Source of the DNA: Blasia pusilla
Taxonomy: Eukaryota > Marchantiophyta > Marchantiopsida > Blasiales
NCBI GenBank assembly: GCA_050084515.1
Contig: CM114271.1
Span: forward strand, 59,830,001-59,894,000
Direction: 5' to 3'
Length of the DNA stretch: 64,000 nt
Shown: positions 59,418 through 64,000 of the stretch, one piece after another
Numbering within the stretch: position 1 is the stretch's first letter
Layout: every line of letters starts with the position of its first letter
The notes under the pieces: generated by a model
The model's database searches: none
What the model was told of the DNA's origin: nothing
What the model saw: the letters and a program-made list of their open reading frames with translations, nothing else
Made by a program: the position numbers and the translations under genes

Positions 59418-60540
59418 TCTCCATAGTCATATCATGAAACCAACTGGATGATCGAGGCTTAGAGAATTACTGGAGGGAGGTAAGGAGGGATGGGAGGAAA
59501 GGGATGGATATGTTCACATCTTCTTCCTGTCCTATCGAGAAACCAGATGAAAAGATATGTCTGCCCTTCATATCCTCTTCCTTGCCCTAATGGGAAAGAA
59601 GGTGAAGGGATCGTCTCATGCCATGAAATCAGATGGAGGACTTCATCCTTTGGACGATGATATGCCTTCAAACGCGGTATGTATGCAACTGGTGGTTGGA
59701 AGTTATGCACATCATTCTTGTTGCGCACATGCAAAAGTGATCAAGAGACGCATCTTGATCAGTAGTCGATTAACCCAAGGACCTAACCAACAACCGCAAT
59801 GGGATCTATGGACAACTGCAATTGAAATGCTTGTGTGATGGTAAAGTGTAGTCGTAGGGTCGAAATATCATCAACAGCCAGATTGGTTTTGTCACATTGA
59901 CTGGAATTTGCACCAAGTCTGAGCTTGTGAGTAATGTTGACAACCATCCAGAGTTTGTTGAAGGTAGGTGAAATTAGACTGACATATTAAGGTATTGACG
60001 CCGTAGAGTCAGAGGCATGAAGATCTTGGGGTTTGGAGCTTGCATGCAGAACTTGCCATTTACTAGAAAATAGACTAGGGCATGTGGTTATGTGCATGAG
60101 CACATTCAGATTCATAAGACAAAGTTATGACAAATCATGGGCGACTTGTAAGGGCATGTGGCCATTTTAAGGGTGTATGCAAGTGAAGTCTCTGATTGTA
60201 AGGAAATTGTAGTTGGCGGTGCTCGAGTGTGTTGTGCTTATGGTGATGGAGAGTAATGTTTGCATAATTTATTGTGCATTTTACCCTTTTCTTATGATCT
60301 CCTTTTGCATTTTCCCCTTCATATTTCCAAAATTTATTCATTTTAAATATACGTTTTCCAATTTATTTTTACTATTGTTTAAAGTAGGCATAGGCATTCT
60401 TAATTTCTTTCTAGTTTTTATTATATCCTAACCTTATAAAATGTTCAGTTGATTTTGTAACATTCATCCTTACAGCTTGTTGAACAAACTAGTAATGAAG
60501 ATTTGTCTATTTTTACTATTTGGTTAGGACCTTAGAGATT
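59418..60540. other. Intergenic DNA, nothing recognised
   Basis: Open frames on both strands at 59459-59838 have no recognisable domain. A short stretch at about 59880-59970 (GFVTLTGICTKSELVSNVDN) looks coding but I could not match it to a family. Confidence 0.5.
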
Positions 60541-62300
60541 AAGTTAATTCATACCTTGGAAAAGAAAAGAGGTGTGTCCATTGTTCTTTTATCCTGTCCA
60601 AGTATGTGATCTTGATTTAAAATTTTGGCTACTAAATGATCCCGCGAGTATGTAAGTTTCTTAAAAAAAGTTCAATGAATACGAAGATATCATACAATCC
60701 TAAAAATAGTAAGTGTCTTTAGGCCTGTGCTATTAAACCTTCCAAGGAAAAAAGGTGTGTCTATTTTTCATCTTCTTTAAGTACATGATCTTGATCTTAG
60801 AGGTTGCCCAGTTCATCATCTAAATGTACCTAAGCTATCTGCAAAATTTCAATAAAAAAGAGTTCTAATCAACACCCAAAAAATAGATAAGTGTTTTTCG
60901 ACTCCTATGACTAAACCTTATAAGGAAGAGGATATGTCCATTTTTCATCTTGTTCAAGTATGTCATCTTGATTTTAAATTTAGATTTTGATCATCCAATT
61001 GTATCCAAGTTTCGTACAAAATTTTAATGAAAATGGAGACATGACGAAAGCTCCAAACATAGATAAATGTTTTTGGAGAAACTTGGACATATGCAAATTA
61101 AACTTTTCAAGGAAAGAGAGTCTCCCCATTTTTCATCTAATTCAAGTATGTGATCTTGATTTGAAATTTGGGAAAATCAATTTCTTAAGTTTATGTAAAC
61201 TTCTTGATGATAGAAATGAAGTTGTGACCAAAACCCTAAAAGTCGATAAGTGTTTTGGACCCACGCGTTTACAACTCTTGAGAAAAGAGGATATTTAATT
61301 TTTCATCTTGTTCAACTATTTGTGATCTTGATCACAAATAGTTGTAAATTAGATACACCCTCTTTTCTTACAAGGTTTAATCAACCGGTCCAAAATTACT
61401 TATTTATTTTTGGGATTTTGGTCACATCTCAATTTTTCTTGCAATTATCCAAGAAACTTAGTTTTTCTTGAAATGATCAAGTAATTTTCATCTACTTCAA
61501 GTCTATGATATTCATCTAGAATCTGGGCTACTTCATCATCTAAGTATATCTAAGCTTTGTGCAAAATCTATATTATTATTAGACAATGTGTTTTTTATTT
61601 GCAAACACCTCTCTGTCTGACACGTGGCAATTGGACAACAAGAAACTTATCGGTAGCGAGAAAATTATTTGAATTTGTATGCAACATCATTAATCTCCTT
61701 CACAAGCTATACAAACACCTTTTTATTTTCCGTGCATCGCACAAGCACCTTACTAGTTTCAATGAAAATTGAGCTGCAAGCAAAATCCTGAAAAAGAAAA
61801 AGGGTAGGAGCATTTTTCATCCTCTCCAAGCATAGGCTCTTGAATTCAAATTTGGGCAACTTCTTTCTCCAACTTCATAGTGTATCTTATCTCATGTAAG
61901 TTTACCAATTCCATGTGAAGTAAAATGGAACTCAAACTGAAGCAAAAAATTCGTAAGGTCTTTTAGAGGTGCACAATAAGACCTTCTAAGGACAAAAATG
62001 GTTATCCAATTTTAATTTTTTTCCAGATATATGATTTTTAACATTAAAATTTTTCAACTTGTTGATTGGAGTGTACTCTATATAGCCAACACCCATATTA
62101 AAGTTTTTTCAAAATCAAGTTTCGAACTCAAGCTCAAAATTGATAACATCTTTTTTGCTTATGCAATAATAGTCATTATAAGACCTTGTGAAAATGAATG
62201 GAAGGTGCAAATTTTTTTCTTTTATCCACAAATATTATCCTGACACGAAACTTCCTCTACGTGTTCTTTAAAGTGTGTCTAACTTCCTTACAAACAATTT
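60540..62300 (+). repeat. Degenerate tandem satellite, unit about 170-200 bp
   Basis: A recurring block reads approximately GTCCATTTTTCATCTTGTTC, AAGTATGTGATCTTGATTT, a TTTGGGCTACTTCATCATCTAA-type part, and GTACCTAAGCTTTGTGCAAAATTTC. The AGTATGTGATCTTGAT core occurs at about 60600, 60780, 60957, 61145, 61315, 61500, 61829 and 62026. That gives intervals mostly of 170-200 bases; one double interval is disturbed. Units are strongly diverged. The open frames in it are not genes. Confidence 0.8.
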
Positions 62301-63020
62301 TTGGAAAATATAAGTGCAACCAAATATTTTTTCCTTAAAATGGTACTTTTCAATTTGAGCTTAAACTTAATACAATGTTTTAATACGGAGAATGTTACAA
62401 AAATAAATTTCTAAAAAAGGACATTTTTATGCTACTTGTTAGAGAACAAGTTCACTAAAACTATCTACTAATTTGTTACACTAACATCACCAATCACTTC
62501 ATTTCTCTAGATCTATGGTTGGGTCTGGTGGGTTTGGATATAGGATGTACTTGGATGGCTCAAGAGTTTTAATTTCGATAAATCAACGAAGGTTTTCTAT
62601 AGGAATTTTTTTATCGTTGGAGGAAAAGTGTGAACTTTCCATACCATTATAGATAAGTTGAGAGTTTTGAATAACACAAGTGAAAACCTCATTGTCACCA
62701 TACTCACCCAATCATTCCATTGTTTCAACATTCAAAGGTTATGGAGTAGACTGTCTTTGTGGTTCATTAGACTCAATGGAATAATTCTTAATTCCTATTG
62801 CCGCAACAATATCAAGGTTGTAGGTAGTATTAGTGAAAATAGTACCTGTAATAGTTTGGATTGAAATCCCCCATTGTTGCTTTTCCTCATGCTCTCAAAT
62901 CTAATTTTTGCAGGATTCTCAAGATCCACTTCTTGTTGTGCACTATTAATCTTGTTAGCCCTCTTATATAAGGATAAGCCTAGATGGATGGTTTTGATTT
63001 AGACATCAGAGGAGTGATAG
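62300..63020. other. AT-rich intergenic DNA, nothing recognised
   Basis: No domain, repeat or RNA gene could be supported between the satellite and the E4 gag. Confidence 0.5.
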
Positions 63021-64000
63021 TAATATAACGTGGGTGAGAACTCCGCAACTTCCTGAGGCGCACGAGTGAGAGTTTGCTTGAGGCCTACACTTGATTACGC
63101 AGGTTGATTAACGTCACTCAAGGGTGACAGAGGCCCAGGCTATCCAGTCATGGTACGCGATGCACATCACTGGATAGCCGAACCCTGCAGACACGGATGC
63201 GGGAGGGGTGCTTCTTATGAACACCTCACCTATGTTGAGAGATTTTTGTAGGTCTGCCAAGAACATTGAGCGCAACATGGCGTAGCCACCATGAGTTCTA
63301 GGCGAGATCAGCCACAAGTATCTGCACCACCAGTGCAGCAACGTGGATTTTGAGAGAGGACAATGGCACCACAAGCACATGGAGGTTATCAAGAGTCTGT
63401 GCTATAAAGACCCGCTCCATCATATGATACGCAGTAGCAGCAGCAGCGGCCAGGTATTATTTGTTGGGCATGTGGTGGAGCCCATCACCAGCGTGATTTC
63501 ACACGTCAGGGTCATGGACACATGCCTCAACATGGAGGAGGAGATGGTATAGCACAATGAGGTTATCAGTGTGACTATTATAAGAGGTACGGTCACACAT
63601 GCGCCAAAATTTCCAGCTTACACCCTGAGTCACGTCCGGACCGACGGCCAGAGAGAGCACCAGAACAAGTAGCTGGTTCGGGTGGGCCTACAGATTGTGC
63701 ACCAGGTGGTCCCGTTGCGGGACAAGGAGCTGGAGTTTCCCGAGGGGGTGGTAGAGTTGCACGTGGAGGAAGTAGAGTTCCACCACCTAGACCCGTCGAG
63801 GGAGACCCCGGGCATGAGGCTGGGATGGCTGCTCAGATACAGCAGCTACAACAATAGATTGCCGCTATGGCACTGAGGATACTCGATGTCGGATTGGTGA
63901 CATCGACGTTATATGGAGCAACCAGAGATATGGAGGATCCTGGTTGGATGTGCGGGGTTGCCCAGATGGAGGCCGCTACAGTTATTACGCGTGGAGCAAC
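63021..64000 (+). pseudogene. Ty3/gypsy element E4, gag region, cut by the window edge
   Basis: The plus strand reads ELRNFLRRTSESLLEAYT, stop, LRRLINVTQG (about 63035-63115), matching the gag of E1 (AYTRLRRLINVTQGVTEAQA). Two zinc knuckle remnants follow at about 63460 (CWACGGAH) and 63570 (CDYYKRYGH), then a Pro/Gly-rich linker and AAQIQQLQQ. The second half of each knuckle is damaged. Protease and the rest lie beyond 64000. Among the gypsy copies here, this is the only one on the plus strand and it is closest to E1. Confidence 0.85.

Noticed and set aside
60987-61471. Open frames of 73-103 codons as genes
   Set aside because: They lie in the tandem satellite and recur with its period. No domain.

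Overview
The window looks like nuclear DNA from a green plant of the streptophyte lineage, probably a non-flowering one (bryophyte, lycophyte, fern or charophyte). One complete host gene is visible: a 29-exon transportin-1 (karyopherin beta-2) with GT-AG introns of roughly 60 to 700 bases. Almost everything else is decayed retroelement sequence and AT-rich intergenic DNA. I cannot name the species.

Layout: 1-1.25 kb, the 3' end and LTR of a Ty1/copia element. 1.25-7.4 kb, AT-rich DNA without a gene. 7.5-10.8 kb, a broken non-LTR retroelement with a zinc finger, reverse transcriptase (RT) and probable restriction-like endonuclease. 10.8-13 kb, AT-rich DNA. 13-15.8 kb, GC- and GA-rich DNA leading into transportin. 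15.84-25.23 kb, the transportin gene. 25.2-29.3 kb, AT-rich DNA. 29.3-59.4 kb, three related Ty3/gypsy elements on the minus strand, called E1, E2 and E3 here. E2 is nested in the leader of E1, whose 5' end reappears at 46.25-47.6 kb. Copia debris at 48.5-49.9 kb separates them from E3. 59.4-63 kb, AT-rich DNA with a degenerate tandem satellite of about 180 bp. 63-64 kb, the gag region of a fourth gypsy copy (E4) on the plus strand, cut by the window edge.

The most notable system is the gypsy family. Its polyprotein order is gag, CCHC knuckles, aspartic protease, C5 DNA methyltransferase, RT, RNase H, integrase, PHD finger. E1 and E3 carry a DNMT3-like methyltransferase between protease and RT, with motifs I, IV (Pro-Cys), VI (Glu-Asn-Val), VIII, IX and X recognisable. 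E2 has lost that domain. All three end in a C-terminal PHD finger. The element therefore paired a DNA-methylation writer with a possible histone reader. All copies here are inactive through stops, frameshifts and deletions, many of a C-to-T type. Methyltransferase-bearing retrotransposons have been reported in a charophyte and in dinoflagellates, as I recall, so the principle is not new. What merits a check is this architecture, the copy that lost the methyltransferase, and the unusual terminal repeat structure.
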